From NCBI RefSeq assembly GCF_007741495.1, contig NZ_CP036262.1, positions 4,216,001 through 4,280,000 on the forward strand: DNA of 64,000 nt, in the 5' to 3' direction. Position numbers and translations under genes: made by a program. The notes beneath the pieces were generated by a model. That model did not search any database, was not told where the DNA came from, and was given only the letters and a program-made list of their open reading frames with translations. Positions within the stretch are counted from its first letter, which is position 1. The number at the start of each line of letters is the position of its first letter. Origin of the DNA: Roseimaritima multifibrata. GTDB lineage: Bacteria > Planctomycetota > Planctomycetia > Pirellulales > Pirellulaceae. Of this stretch, positions 7,990-17,105 are shown one piece after another.

Positions 7990-9619
7990 TAGGATTTCCG
8001 ATACGATACAGTTGCAAAATTTCGTCAGCGGACAGGGCACCCGAATACAACGCGAATTCATCCATACTTCCATTCAAATTTCGAAGCACGAACTGAGGAT
8101 CCGTGCGGTACATCGGCTCGCTCCAATTGCAGATCGAAGCGGCGCCAATTTGAATCGATTCCACAAGGTCTTTGTCTGCAATGGGAGCACTGCTGATCGG
8201 TTCACCGTTCAGGAAGTGCATGACCCGAGCGTTTTCGACGTCATAGGTCACCGCAAGCATGATCCACCGTCCGCTTAGCGAAGCGTTCCAAATCTTTGGT
8301 GAGTAGTAGACCGGTTGAACGGTCTCCGACGGATCGCGTCCAGCTTGGTCCGTTTCTGGAACTTTGACCGAAAAGAAAACTCTTCCGTCCTCCATCCACT
8401 GCCAGTGCGGTTCCCGTTCATCATGCCCATCTGTCAAGAACAGGGAATTGTACAAACGGTCCAAGCTATTGATTTTCACCCAGCAGAACATCGTGATCCC
8501 CCGGTGTTCTCCTGGCACATTTAACCGCACTCGGCTTCCAATGCGGCTGAAATCAAGCGCCCCTTCACTCCGCCCCCAGCGGTCTGTCGCCTGGGATGCG
8601 GCGACAATCGTTCCGTCCGATGCGAGCAAGGGCGAACCATCGGCAAAGTTTTTAAGCTGGCGTGCGCCCGTTCGTCCCGAGTGAAACGGATAGTATGCGA
8701 CCGTTCGTTTATCGGATTGAATTTGGTTTCGAGACTGCGTCCAAACGGAAAGCCGTAGATGCTGTTTCTTCTGCAGTTGATTTTGGAATTCTGTTGGGCT
8801 GACCGTATCGGGCATGGATGTCAACGTTTCCACAGCGTTACCAGAGGTCATCAAGCGCCGGGATACCCCCGCCTGAATCTGAAGCGTTTCGCTGCCATGC
8901 GGATGGAGCTGGACTTCCCCATCGACCACATGCACATCGGCCCCTTGGTCATCCACGTCAACACTGAATTCGGTCCCCAGGTCAACCACGTCCCCCGATG
9001 ATGTTTTAATCCGAAATCCCTCGGCCGGTTCGGGAACACTCGCATGCGCGATTCCCCGCAGCATTGTGACCTGCATCGGAGAATCGATCGAAAAGGAACT
9101 GTCCCCCTGAAGCACGATTTGGACGCCACTAAACAATTCGATTTGGACGCGTCCTGATAGTAGATGCAGTTCACCGGAAGGAAGTAAGTCACCATCGTTG
9201 ATGGGTTTTCCGCCCCAGACGGCGTCATCCTGCCCGCTCAGAATCGCAAAACCACTCGCGGTGCGTTCGGGCGATGCAGCTAGAGGGACATTCGATTCGC
9301 CAGAACCTGGATCCGATGGATTTGCATAAAACAAAACCAGCAGTACCGCAGCGATCGCGGCCAACGTTCCAGCGATCATCATCATCCGCCGACTCCGACG
9401 GCGAGGATGTTTGCCGACGACCGGACGATCGCGGCCTCCTTCTTCGGCCGCCTGTCGTTCCAACAGCATCGTCAACTGCAAACGCCGATAATAGGTTTGC
9501 CGAACCTTGGGATCGACGGTCATTTCCGCCTCAATCCGTAGCAGGTCGGCATCGCTAATCGTGCCATCCAGCAACGAATCGATCAGCAGCAGACGTTCCT
9601 CTTGTTTCATTCCGCTCAT
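7979..9619 (-). CDS. FecR-type transmembrane regulator with C-terminal LamG-like domain
   Basis: The start at 9619 (MSGMKQEERLL) is fixed by an ATGA overlap with the stop codon of the upstream sigma factor; the product is 546 residues. Residues 1-65 form a short helical cytosolic part (an anti-sigma-like region, LIDSLLDGTISDADLLRIEAEM). A single membrane helix follows a basic run at about 75-98 (RRMMMIAGTLAAIAAVLLVLF). Residues about 110-230 are a FecR domain (GDLLPSGELHLLSGRVQIELFSG, TSSGDVVDLGTEFSVDV), and residues about 340-535 are a LamG/concanavalin-like domain (GITMFCWVKINS, FLNGEPISS, LNGSMDEFALYSGALSADEI). The architecture suggests that extracellular ligand binding controls the cognate sigma factor. 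This sigma-FecR-DUF1553-DUF1501 order recurs in planctomycetes. Confidence 0.88.
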   Translation of the reverse strand: MSGMKQEERLLLIDSLLDGTISDADLLRIEAEMTVDPKVRQTYYRRLQLTMLLERQAAEEGGRDRPVVGKHPRRRSRRMMMIAGTLAAIAAVLLVLFYANPSDPGSGESNVPLAASPERTASGFAILSGQDDAVWGGKPINDGDLLPSGELHLLSGRVQIELFSGVQIVLQGDSSFSIDSPMQVTMLRGIAHASVPEPAEGFRIKTSSGDVVDLGTEFSVDVDDQGADVHVVDGEVQLHPHGSETLQIQAGVSRRLMTSGNAVETLTSMPDTVSPTEFQNQLQKKQHLRLSVWTQSRNQIQSDKRTVAYYPFHSGRTGARQLKNFADGSPLLASDGTIVAASQATDRWGRSEGALDFSRIGSRVRLNVPGEHRGITMFCWVKINSLDRLYNSLFLTDGHDEREPHWQWMEDGRVFFSVKVPETDQAGRDPSETVQPVYYSPKIWNASLSGRWIMLAVTYDVENARVMHFLNGEPISSAPIADKDLVESIQIGAASICNWSEPMYRTDPQFVLRNLNGSMDEFALYSGALSADEILQLYRIGNPNEQ

Positions 9620-10176
9620 TCGACGCTCTCCCCGGTGCTTAGCCGTCGCTCGATACACTGCGACAAACCGGTTCGCAGCCGACTGAGAGAGACTTTAATT
9701 CCCCCCACCGACCGTCCGATACGGGAGGCCAGATCGGCGATGGTTTCCTCACCGTTGTACCGAGAAAGCAATAAATCACGACTTTCCGGTTTCAATTGTT
9801 TGAGGCATTCCTGCAACGCGGCATGCCGATCGTAAAGATCGTCTTCCAATTCGCCAACTTCACAGGCGATTTGATGTTCCAAGTCATCCGAAAATCGCAA
9901 TCGTGCATCTCTGGCTTGCTGTTTTCGATAGTTCAATACTTCAAAGCGAGCGACCGCTGCGGCCCAGGCCCGGAAATTTGTCCCCGGCTGAAAATCATCC
10001 CGTTTCTGCCAGAGCTTAGCATTGGTTTGCTGCACGACCTCTTCCATCCCGCGGTCGCCAAGCATGAGTGCTCGAACCGTTAGCGTGATCGCATTTTGGC
10101 CGCTGGTGAGCAACGCAACAAAATCAGCTTCATGGATGGAGCGGGTTTCGCCGTCGGTTGGATTTTTCGGTTCCAT
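9616..10176 (-). CDS. ECF sigma factor (planctomycete FecR-associated type)
   Basis: The 186-residue product has sigma-70 region 2 (FVALLTSGQNAITLTVRAL, MEEVVQQTNAKLWQKRDDFQPGTNFRAWAAAVARFEVLNYRKQQ) and region 4 (CLKQLKPESRDLLLSRYNGEETIADLASRIGRSVGGIKVSLSRLRTGLSQCI). The start is taken at ATG 10176; a GTG two codons earlier (10182) is possible. The stop codon overlaps the start of the FecR/LamG gene (ATGA), so the regulator and its sigma factor are made in a coupled way. It is the first gene of the minus-strand operon running down to 3696 and probably directs its transcription. A long repeat-bearing intergenic region lies upstream. Confidence 0.92.
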   Translation of the reverse strand: MEPKNPTDGETRSIHEADFVALLTSGQNAITLTVRALMLGDRGMEEVVQQTNAKLWQKRDDFQPGTNFRAWAAAVARFEVLNYRKQQARDARLRFSDDLEHQIACEVGELEDDLYDRHAALQECLKQLKPESRDLLLSRYNGEETIADLASRIGRSVGGIKVSLSRLRTGLSQCIERRLSTGESVE

Positions 10177-10526
10177 ACCCACTTAATTCCCAAATGCGAT
10201 GAAGGGTTAACAAGAAAATGGATGCAGCCGCAAATTCTTGCCCTCAGAAAAAGACCGGTACTCTCCTAAACACTATAAAGAAAGGAACTTACGAAAATCG
10301 GAGAGTTCTTTAGAAAAGCCTGTTTCACTGGCATCGTCTGCAGGAGCTACTATCTTCACAGCCCCATTCCGGAGGCTTCACTCCCTGCAGTGATTGTGCC
10401 GACCGGACAGACGGCGAAATTTATCTTTGCGGCTTGAAGAGCGTCTCCACCCGCGCGGGTAGCATTGGAAAATCCCGTAGGTCCGCCTCTCCGAGGCGGA
10501 CAACTTTCACCGTCTCGAAGAGGCGG

Positions 10527-10615
10527 CGAAATCTATAAATGAAGGGTTTGCAGCAGTTGACGAGTCGACCTGGAGGCGAGTGAACACGTAGCCCGGAGGG
10601 GGGCAGATACTTGCC
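10527..10615 (+). repeat. Dispersed repeat family F2 (about 90 bp)
   Basis: The segment from ATCTATAAATGAAGGGTT through GCAGCAGTTGA to GTAGCCCGGAGG and CAGATACTTGCCG is present in inverted orientation at about 37691-37785. Its end continues into the hairpin AAAGCCCAGCGGGCGACAGA near 10653, which is also found in both copies of the 37-kb duplication. Confidence 0.7.
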
Positions 10616-10652
10616 GTCGTCGCAAGTCGTCGGAGTAGAGATCGCGAACAGG

Positions 10653-10830
10653 AAAGCCCAGCGGGCGACAGACCCAGCCTTGTCTGCCGTCCGCTGGGCT
10701 AAAAGCACTGCACTCAGACTCGGACGGGCAGGGCTGAAATCGTCACCTATAAGTTTTACGTCCCACAGAGACGGCAGCTACGCTCGCCAGAGCGTGGACG
10801 GGCCGGCAATACGTCACCATGCGATTTCAC
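10653..10830. repeat. Repeat mosaic: AAAGCCCAGCGGGCGACAGA hairpin and inverted F1 copy
   Basis: The 800-base gap upstream of the esterase holds no convincing gene. Besides F2 it contains one copy of the AAAGCCCAGCGGGCGACAGA hairpin element with a degenerate right arm (CCGTCCGCTGGGCT), and an inverted F1 element around 10780-10825 (CGCTCGCCAGAGCGTGGAC, GGCCGGCAATACGTCACC). The block 10440-10530 also has CCGCCTCTCCGAGGCGG-type hairpins like those of the 43-kb array. Confidence 0.6.
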
Positions 10831-10976
10831 ATCCTCGCCATCCCCGCAACCAGTCTGATGGCGTTGTATAATGGGCTCTCGCACCCGTTCCCCCTGTTTT
10901 TTAGCCCCACCTCCTGTTCCGAAACCGTTGCGATCGGTTTTGGTTCTTTGCCCCAGGCACATTTAAGAGATTCCGC

Positions 10977-12314
10977 ATGCGATTACTTCCCACCTGTTCC
11001 TTTGGTTCCATCCTTTTTCTGCTCTCCCTGCCAGCCGTTTTTCCTCAATCACAGACGGCGGCGGCCGCTGACGTTGCGGTCAAAATCGTGACCGATCGTG
11101 AAAACGCGATCTACGATGTTGGGGAGAAAGCAACGTTTCAAATCTCCGTTGAAGGGGACGACGTTGACGGTACTCTCGATTACCGCGTCGACGACTATCT
11201 TGTCGGAGGAACCGACGCGGGGATGCCCGAGGGGAAAGCCGAACTTAGCGATGGTAAAGCAGAGGTGACGATCAGTGGTCAAAAACCAGGATTCCTGCGA
11301 TGCCAAGTGACTTTCACCCCCGCCGACGGAAAACCGATCAAGGCGGTCGCCGGCGCAGCCTTCTCGCCGACTGAAATCGAACTGAGCATGCCAGTTCCTG
11401 ATGATTTTGATTCGTTCTGGGATGAACAAAAACGACTTCTTGCGGAAGTACCGCTTGCCGCCGAATTGACTCCCGTAGAGTTCCGAGACAAAACGATTGA
11501 GTGTTTTGATGCCCAGATCCAATGCCTCGGTGGTGCCCCGGTTTCCGGTTACTTTGGCAAACCGAAAGATGCAGAAGCCAAAAGCTGTCCAGCGATTCTA
11601 TGGGTCCATGGTGCGGGCGTTCGCAGTTCCAGCCTTTCCAATGCAGTGAAAGGGGCGACCGCAGGAATGTTGTCGATGGACATCAACGCACACGGACTTC
11701 CGAACGGAAAACCTGCTAGTTTTTATGCTGAACAAAGTGGCGGCCCGTTGAAAAATTATCGCCACGCAGGACGGGACAACCGCGAAACGATCTATTTCCG
11801 CGGGATGTACCTGCGACTGGTCCGAGCGATCGATTTCTTAACCGCTCAACCAGAATGGGATGGCAAACATGTTGTTGTCGTCGGGCATAGCCAAGGTGGT
11901 GGCCAATCCCTGGCCGCAGGTGGTTTGGACAACCGCGTTACGATGATCGCCCCTGGAGTTCCTGCGATCTGCGATCATTCGGGTGTCGTTGCTGGCCGCG
12001 TCAACGGTTGGCCCAAACTGGTTCCCAACGGTGAAGATGGTAAACCCGAACCAAAAATCCTCACTGCGGCAAGGTATGTCGATGCAGCAAACTTTGCCTC
12101 ACGTTGCAATGCGGAAGCGATCATGAGTGTCGGCTTTGTCGACTCCGTTTGCCCGCCCTCTAGCTGCTATGCGGCCTACAACGTGTTGAAGGGGAAGAAG
12201 AAAGTGATCAATGAACCTCTGATGGCTCACGCCGCACCGGCTCACATCCAGACAGCATTCTTCAACCAGATCCTAGAACACGTTCAACGACAACCAGCGG
12301 AAACCGCTCGTTAG
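10977..12314 (+). CDS. Secreted CE7-like (acetylxylan esterase family) alpha/beta hydrolase
   Basis: The 445-residue product starts with a signal peptide (residues about 1-31, ending QTAAAA). Residues about 32-130 form an Ig-like beta domain (NAIYDVGEKATFQISVEG). The rest is an alpha/beta hydrolase of the acetylxylan esterase/cephalosporin-C deacetylase (AXE1) type: SFWDEQKRLLAEVP, ILWVHGAGVRS, the nucleophile elbow GHSQGG (Ser305), Asp389 in GFVDSVCPP and His418 or His423 as the third triad member. GFVDSVCPPS is characteristic of CE7 enzymes. The likely role is removal of acetyl groups from polysaccharides outside the cytoplasm. It is followed by a hairpin with a T-run and converges on the metallophosphoesterase gene. 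Confidence 0.82.
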   Translation: MRLLPTCSFGSILFLLSLPAVFPQSQTAAAADVAVKIVTDRENAIYDVGEKATFQISVEGDDVDGTLDYRVDDYLVGGTDAGMPEGKAELSDGKAEVTISGQKPGFLRCQVTFTPADGKPIKAVAGAAFSPTEIELSMPVPDDFDSFWDEQKRLLAEVPLAAELTPVEFRDKTIECFDAQIQCLGGAPVSGYFGKPKDAEAKSCPAILWVHGAGVRSSSLSNAVKGATAGMLSMDINAHGLPNGKPASFYAEQSGGPLKNYRHAGRDNRETIYFRGMYLRLVRAIDFLTAQPEWDGKHVVVVGHSQGGGQSLAAGGLDNRVTMIAPGVPAICDHSGVVAGRVNGWPKLVPNGEDGKPEPKILTAARYVDAANFASRCNAEAIMSVGFVDSVCPPSSCYAAYNVLKGKKKVINEPLMAHAAPAHIQTAFFNQILEHVQRQPAETAR

Positions 12315-12328
12315 AAAAAGGACTTTCT

Positions 12329-12364
12329 CGGGACAGCGTCGCAGTGGCGTTGTCCCGTTTTCTT
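12329..12364 (+). terminator. Rho-independent terminator of the esterase gene
   Basis: A stem CGGGACAGCG / CGTTGTCCCG (one G-T pair) with a nine-base loop is followed directly by TTTTCTT, 14 bases behind the esterase stop codon and just before the end of the convergent phosphoesterase gene. Confidence 0.75.
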
Positions 12365-12371
12365 GGATCCA

Positions 12372-13646
12372 TTACGACCAATCGTGACGATGCAAAACGT
12401 TCTGATTCAGGTCCATGATTCGGATGCTCATCGTCTCTGTCGGTTTGCGTTTCGCATCAATCACGGTCACCGTTGCTTGCTCCGGCTTAGGCCCACCTCC
12501 AACGAATTGCAAAATCGGCATTTCAGGAGTCGCATTGTCAAGCCGTGCTTTGTGCATGTGGCCTGACAGAATCGCTTGAAATTGGGATTCACGTAACTGC
12601 GGCAACCAAGCTTGTGCCCCAAATCCACTGAATCCCGCGTACCCTTCAAGCGTCGTACCATCGTTCTGCCCCGGCAGGCCTCGCAAGGGAATGTGGCAGA
12701 TGGCAATTTTAAACGCGGCGTTCGTCAGACGCGGATCGTCAGCGACTTGCCGGAGCCATTTCGCCTGCCGTCCACGATACGGTTCGTACGCTGCGGTCCC
12801 CGCAAAGACCGGATGAGCGTCCGGTTTGTCTTCCCCCGTGTCCAGAGTCACGACGGCGATGTTGCCCACTCGCAAGACTTGGTTGTACGGCAATTCGATC
12901 GATTCTGGGCACCCAGCGACGCTCTTGATCGCTTCCCTCGCTCGTTGTCCTCGAACGTCATGATTCCCGTTCGAGAAAAGAAGCGGCCGCGAACTAGCCC
13001 ATGAGGCTCCCAAATCCTTCGCCGGATTTAACAGGATTTGTGCTGGTGCATCCTTGTCATCAAAGTCATTGCAGGTATCACCATTCCAGATCAGCACATC
13101 AGGGTTTAGCTCCGCGATTCGCTGATGCAGCAGCCGGATCGTTTCTAGATTCTCATGGGTGTCGTTGATACTGACAATACGAACGGAGTCTTGGTCGACG
13201 GTTGGCAACTTCAACGCATAGACTTCGGTTGCAAATTCGTCACCGCGTTGCAGGGAATAGGCATTCTTGTAAGCCAGAGACTGTGCAACAACGCGATAGT
13301 AGATCGGCTGCCCCTTCGGAAACGGTTGATCATGGTGGACCCGAACATGCAACGCCGTGTCATCAGCAGCGATCAAGCCATGATGACTGGCTGTCGCGGT
13401 AAAGGTCAAATCATCGCGTGAAAAACCATACTCCACCCACGCGGTCGCAAGACCACTGACCGCGATACTGACACCGAAACTGTCCTCCCGAGGATTCTGA
13501 ACAACGGGTGGACTGACGATCAACGCACCATTCCCCTCTCTTGATTTCTCAACCTCAGCAGTAAGACCGTCCTGTACGAAACCCACTGTGGAGATACCGA
13601 CTGCACTGAGTGGAATGGTTCCAAGGAATCGACGTCTGCTGCACAT
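12372..13646 (-). CDS. Exported calcineurin-like metallophosphoesterase with N-terminal FnIII-like domain
   Basis: The 424-residue protein has a Tat-like signal (SRRRFLGTIPLSAVGIS). Residues about 40-145 look like the fibronectin-III-like domain found before purple-acid-phosphatase-type enzymes. The metallophosphoesterase domain carries the usual metal ligands: NDTHEN (161-166), NGD (188-190), GNHD (227-230), His318 in ICHIPL and GHMH (362-365). It should hydrolyse a phosphomonoester or phosphodiester in the periplasm with a bimetal centre; the first motif reads N-D-T-H rather than the common D-x-H. It is convergent with the esterase gene and separated from the GH36-like gene by 203 bases containing a fragment of repeat F1 (about 13757-13795). 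Confidence 0.85.
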   Translation of the reverse strand: MCSRRRFLGTIPLSAVGISTVGFVQDGLTAEVEKSREGNGALIVSPPVVQNPREDSFGVSIAVSGLATAWVEYGFSRDDLTFTATASHHGLIAADDTALHVRVHHDQPFPKGQPIYYRVVAQSLAYKNAYSLQRGDEFATEVYALKLPTVDQDSVRIVSINDTHENLETIRLLHQRIAELNPDVLIWNGDTCNDFDDKDAPAQILLNPAKDLGASWASSRPLLFSNGNHDVRGQRAREAIKSVAGCPESIELPYNQVLRVGNIAVVTLDTGEDKPDAHPVFAGTAAYEPYRGRQAKWLRQVADDPRLTNAAFKIAICHIPLRGLPGQNDGTTLEGYAGFSGFGAQAWLPQLRESQFQAILSGHMHKARLDNATPEMPILQFVGGGPKPEQATVTVIDAKRKPTETMSIRIMDLNQNVLHRHDWS

Positions 13647-13849
13647 AGGGTCTGCCTTGAGAAATCAGGGGAAAGGTGGGGAAGGGGACGCATCCGAAGA
13701 GCCATATTGCCTACCGCACAGCAAGCTAGCCAGCCGTTTGTCCAGTGTAAACAAAGTAACGATGCTCGCCAGAGCGTGGACAATGCAGCTATCCCATCCT
13801 CTGGTGACGGTGACTACGAGGACTTGTGGACAATACTGTTCCCTTTTCT

Positions 13850-16807
13850 TTACTCAATCACGAACCACGACATTCCTTCGGCTGGAACGTTGACTGGAAT
13901 TTCTACCATGTAATTTCGATTCAGATTGTATTCGACGGTCTTCTCTTCGTTGCTGGTCACCATCGCGGTATCGGTCAGACCTGTGTAGTACAAATTCACT
14001 TTCAGCATCTTAGTGACCGGTTTCTTTAATGGGTTAAAGACGACAAGCATTCCTTTCTGCGGCAATTGCGGGTTCACATGCAGAACCCAATCCAGGTCCC
14101 GCCCATCGGCTCGACGTCCGTGAATCAGATCGGATTCCAGGATATCACGATAGCGTTTGAACCACTCAACCGCTCCCTTAACCATGTCACGCGTCGCTTC
14201 GGTGTCGTACAACCTTGGTCCACGGTAATGAGCCTGAACTCCCATCCCAAAATTGGAATACATCATTCGCTGATAGTGGTCGAGGTGTTGATGTAACGGT
14301 TCGATGGTCGCGGCAGCTCCTCCGCCATGGTACTGAGACAACGGCACGAACATCCATCCCATGCTAGGTGTCTTTGTCCAAGTCCCATCGTAAATATTTT
14401 GCCGACTATGGATGACTTGGTGCGCTCGCGGCAGCGACCAGTTCACCTCGCGGTATCCCATCCCACATTTATTGGCTCCGCTAAGGTAGTAATAATCGGG
14501 GACATTCATATAGACGCCCTCGCCTCGCAGATTGCGATAGAGCCCGGACATCAGTCGCCACTGCGTCCACCGCGAGTCTTGAATTCCGATCTGCAAAGGA
14601 GGTCGAGGCGTCACATCGATGTCACCTGGGTAGGACCCGTCGTTTTCAAACTGCGAGAACCCTGTAACCGCATAAAAATCCTGGATCGTTTGAATCCACT
14701 CCAGTCCCCATGGAGAAGTCACCGCCGGGCACTGCCCATGAGTCGGACGCATTCCTTCGGGGCTGACGATCATATTCGGAGACGCAACGCCACGTGACGA
14801 GAAGAGGGAGTAGCATCCCAGTTCAATCTTTTTCGCCGCTGCATATTGGGCAACCGCTTTCCATTGTGCGAGAAATTTTGGATCACGGTTTTCCATATTG
14901 AAACCACTCCCAAAGGAAAGAATGATCCCTTCGAAACCGACTTCCGCAGCCTGATCGATCGCGGCATGAACGCGTGCAGAATCGTTCGCCAACAGATGAT
15001 GGGTAAGAGGGTTCTCGGTAACCCATGGAGCAATCGTTCGATACATCCGTCGCAGCGCCAATCCACGCCGTTCGCGATTTGCATCGTCATAGACCAATTC
15101 AAAGACGCGAAAGCCTTCAAAAGATTTCCCGGCCGGAACGCGCTGAGCCGGGCCGTAGGTCGGTTCACAAACCAGCAAGCAAGGAGTCTGCCGCAAGTAA
15201 TTGACCTGAGTCGTATAGAGTGGATCGGTCCGCCAATGAACGGCATGCCGGTTTGCGTTTTCGTGATTGAAACCACCGAAGGCAAAATCGGTCTCTACAT
15301 GCAAATAATCGGGGTGAGGTATAGCGGCCCCCTCGCGTGTCTCGACCCAATTCGATTGCTCAACAAGTGCCAGCTCTTCACCTGTGAAGCGATCAACCGT
15401 GAGAATTTTTTCACTTTGATTGTGAACCGTTAGCCACTTGCTCATGACAGGAATGCCGTCGTACAGTTCGTAATGCACACTGATTCGAACCGGTTGTTCC
15501 TGTTGCTGATCGTTTAGTTTGCCGCGGCGTTCGATTTTCCAGCGTGCCACTTCATCTTGATCCGCCGCCCCAAGAACTCTGACCGACTGAATACGGCAAC
15601 GTGTTAGAGGCTCCGCATCCCCGGAATTGTCGGTCGCATTCCCCGAACGATCCATCTTGCCGACGCGCAGCGCGCGCGGTTTTCCTGGCGAATTTTCAAG
15701 TTCCACTTCAAACAGACGAACAAACTTAGGAGCTCGTTCACTTGCGACCGCTCCTTCACAGATCAACTTCAACCCGTCGATCTGCATTCGCAATTGGTAC
15801 GCATGCTCCGTATTCAATCCTCCATCTTTCCCGGCGAAGGAGGGCACCGACGCCAAGCGTTCGCGTCCATCGATTCTCAATTCGAATTGGCCATGTTCGC
15901 CTCGATCACCAGGGCGGAGATTCAGTTTAACAATCGAATTCTCGAAAACCCACGCCATCCCCGGTCCCCAGCTCGTCCCCACATCCGTGCCGGGATCAAT
16001 CAAACAACCAACCACCTCAGTCGACTCAGGCAACGCGCGTTCCGCAAAACAATATCCGTTTTGTAGTCCATAGATTTCCCCAGCCTTCCCTTCGTTCTCA
16101 AAGCTGGTGCGGGCATGCGCCTTAGACGAAACGACTTTCCAGTCGGCAGGAAGGCTTGCAAAATCCTCTTCCCAAAGGACGTCCCGACCGACTTCACTTC
16201 CCATCACCAAGTCCTCTCCCTGCTTGGGTAGGGCATAGTCCATCCGTAGCGAAACGCCTTGAGGCGGCCAAACGGAACCGGGAGCCGCACGCCTTCCCCG
16301 CCCCCAAGCAAATCGCTCCTCTGGAAGACCGATTTCAAAATCAATCAACTGAAAAGCGTTCGGATCGGTGCTCATCGCATCAAGCCATTCAGGCGTCAGA
16401 AATGCATGGTTTGGCTGCCCAACCAATCCACCGACGTCGTACGCAACTCCATCGATCGTCACACGTGCCTCAGGACGGACCGAGCGAAGCATCGATTGCC
16501 CCGTCATCAAGTTATCAAATGCAACGCACGCTCCATTGGGTTCGATACGCCAGACCCGCCGAATCAAGCCGTTGTCCAAGATCAAATCGCGGCCGTCCGT
16601 ACTGCGAAATGCCGAAGCCTTTAGAGAAGGCGTTTGAACCAGATAATCGTCGGGCAAAATACGCTCAACGAGCACGGGCAACTCCGCGTACCCGTCAAAC
16701 TCCTCCGCAACTGATTCGAAGGCACTTCCCGCAAGCACGCATAGCATGATCGCAAGTACGTACCGAAGCGGGCATGGTGGAGTCCTTCGCAACTTATCTT
16801 CAACCAT
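13850..16807 (-). CDS. Large secreted GH36-like (alpha-galactosidase-type) protein
   Basis: This 985-residue protein has an N-terminal signal segment (about residues 14-35, VLAIMLCVLAGSAFESVAE). The order of parts resembles clan-D glycosidases such as GH36: an N-terminal beta-sandwich (LDNGLIRRVWRIEPNGACVAFDNLMTGQSMLR), an inserted concanavalin-like block (about 205-395), a YDGIPVMSKWLTVHNQS strand pair, then a TIM-barrel section from about residue 600 (GFEGIILSFGSGFNME, GCYSLFSSRGV, FSQFENDGSYPGD) and a C-terminal beta domain. Asp in FENDGSYPGD is the best candidate for the nucleophile, but the usual GH36 W-D-x-K-W-D motif was not found, so catalysis is unproven. Start is ATG 16807; a GTG lies one codon earlier. 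It could instead be a non-catalytic relative. Confidence 0.55.
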   Translation of the reverse strand: MVEDKLRRTPPCPLRYVLAIMLCVLAGSAFESVAEEFDGYAELPVLVERILPDDYLVQTPSLKASAFRSTDGRDLILDNGLIRRVWRIEPNGACVAFDNLMTGQSMLRSVRPEARVTIDGVAYDVGGLVGQPNHAFLTPEWLDAMSTDPNAFQLIDFEIGLPEERFAWGRGRRAAPGSVWPPQGVSLRMDYALPKQGEDLVMGSEVGRDVLWEEDFASLPADWKVVSSKAHARTSFENEGKAGEIYGLQNGYCFAERALPESTEVVGCLIDPGTDVGTSWGPGMAWVFENSIVKLNLRPGDRGEHGQFELRIDGRERLASVPSFAGKDGGLNTEHAYQLRMQIDGLKLICEGAVASERAPKFVRLFEVELENSPGKPRALRVGKMDRSGNATDNSGDAEPLTRCRIQSVRVLGAADQDEVARWKIERRGKLNDQQQEQPVRISVHYELYDGIPVMSKWLTVHNQSEKILTVDRFTGEELALVEQSNWVETREGAAIPHPDYLHVETDFAFGGFNHENANRHAVHWRTDPLYTTQVNYLRQTPCLLVCEPTYGPAQRVPAGKSFEGFRVFELVYDDANRERRGLALRRMYRTIAPWVTENPLTHHLLANDSARVHAAIDQAAEVGFEGIILSFGSGFNMENRDPKFLAQWKAVAQYAAAKKIELGCYSLFSSRGVASPNMIVSPEGMRPTHGQCPAVTSPWGLEWIQTIQDFYAVTGFSQFENDGSYPGDIDVTPRPPLQIGIQDSRWTQWRLMSGLYRNLRGEGVYMNVPDYYYLSGANKCGMGYREVNWSLPRAHQVIHSRQNIYDGTWTKTPSMGWMFVPLSQYHGGGAAATIEPLHQHLDHYQRMMYSNFGMGVQAHYRGPRLYDTEATRDMVKGAVEWFKRYRDILESDLIHGRRADGRDLDWVLHVNPQLPQKGMLVVFNPLKKPVTKMLKVNLYYTGLTDTAMVTSNEEKTVEYNLNRNYMVEIPVNVPAEGMSWFVIE

Positions 16808-16904
16808 CACTGGGATTGCTCGACTTGCCAGAGTCCAAACGATTAAACACCAAAAACCTCAGGAAGAGTATGATCGCAATTTACCTCCCCGTTAAGGGAT
16901 TGTC

Positions 16905-16950
16905 GCCAATCGCTAGGGACGCGAAATAGATTGGTGACCTATTTACGGGT
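16905..16950 (+). repeat. Fragment of repeat F1 between divergent genes
   Basis: GGGACGCGAAATAGATTGG followed by TGACCTATT resembles the lead-in of F1 copies at 24955-24985 (GGGACGCGAAATCGATAGG). The rest of the 298-base divergent region between the GH36-like and SASA-type genes shows no other feature I can name. Confidence 0.5.
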
Positions 16951-17105
16951 CTCCAAGCAAGTTCGAGGGAGCGGAGAATAAAGGCAGCAGAATTTTCCCA
17001 CCAACCAACCGACCTGCTTTCCTCTAAAATCAAATATCCTGTCCCGCTCCCCCCTATGATCATCCAATACGTGAAGTCTCCTCCATTGGTCGATTGGCTA
17101 AGAAC

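Noticed and set aside
8851-9228. Alternative frame within the FecR/LamG gene
   Set aside because: It lies wholly within the FecR gene in another frame and has no family signature.
10183-10976. Possible tRNA or CRISPR in the repeat-rich gaps
   Set aside because: No cloverleaf pattern and no evenly spaced direct repeats with unique spacers were seen; the 43-kb array has no spacers.
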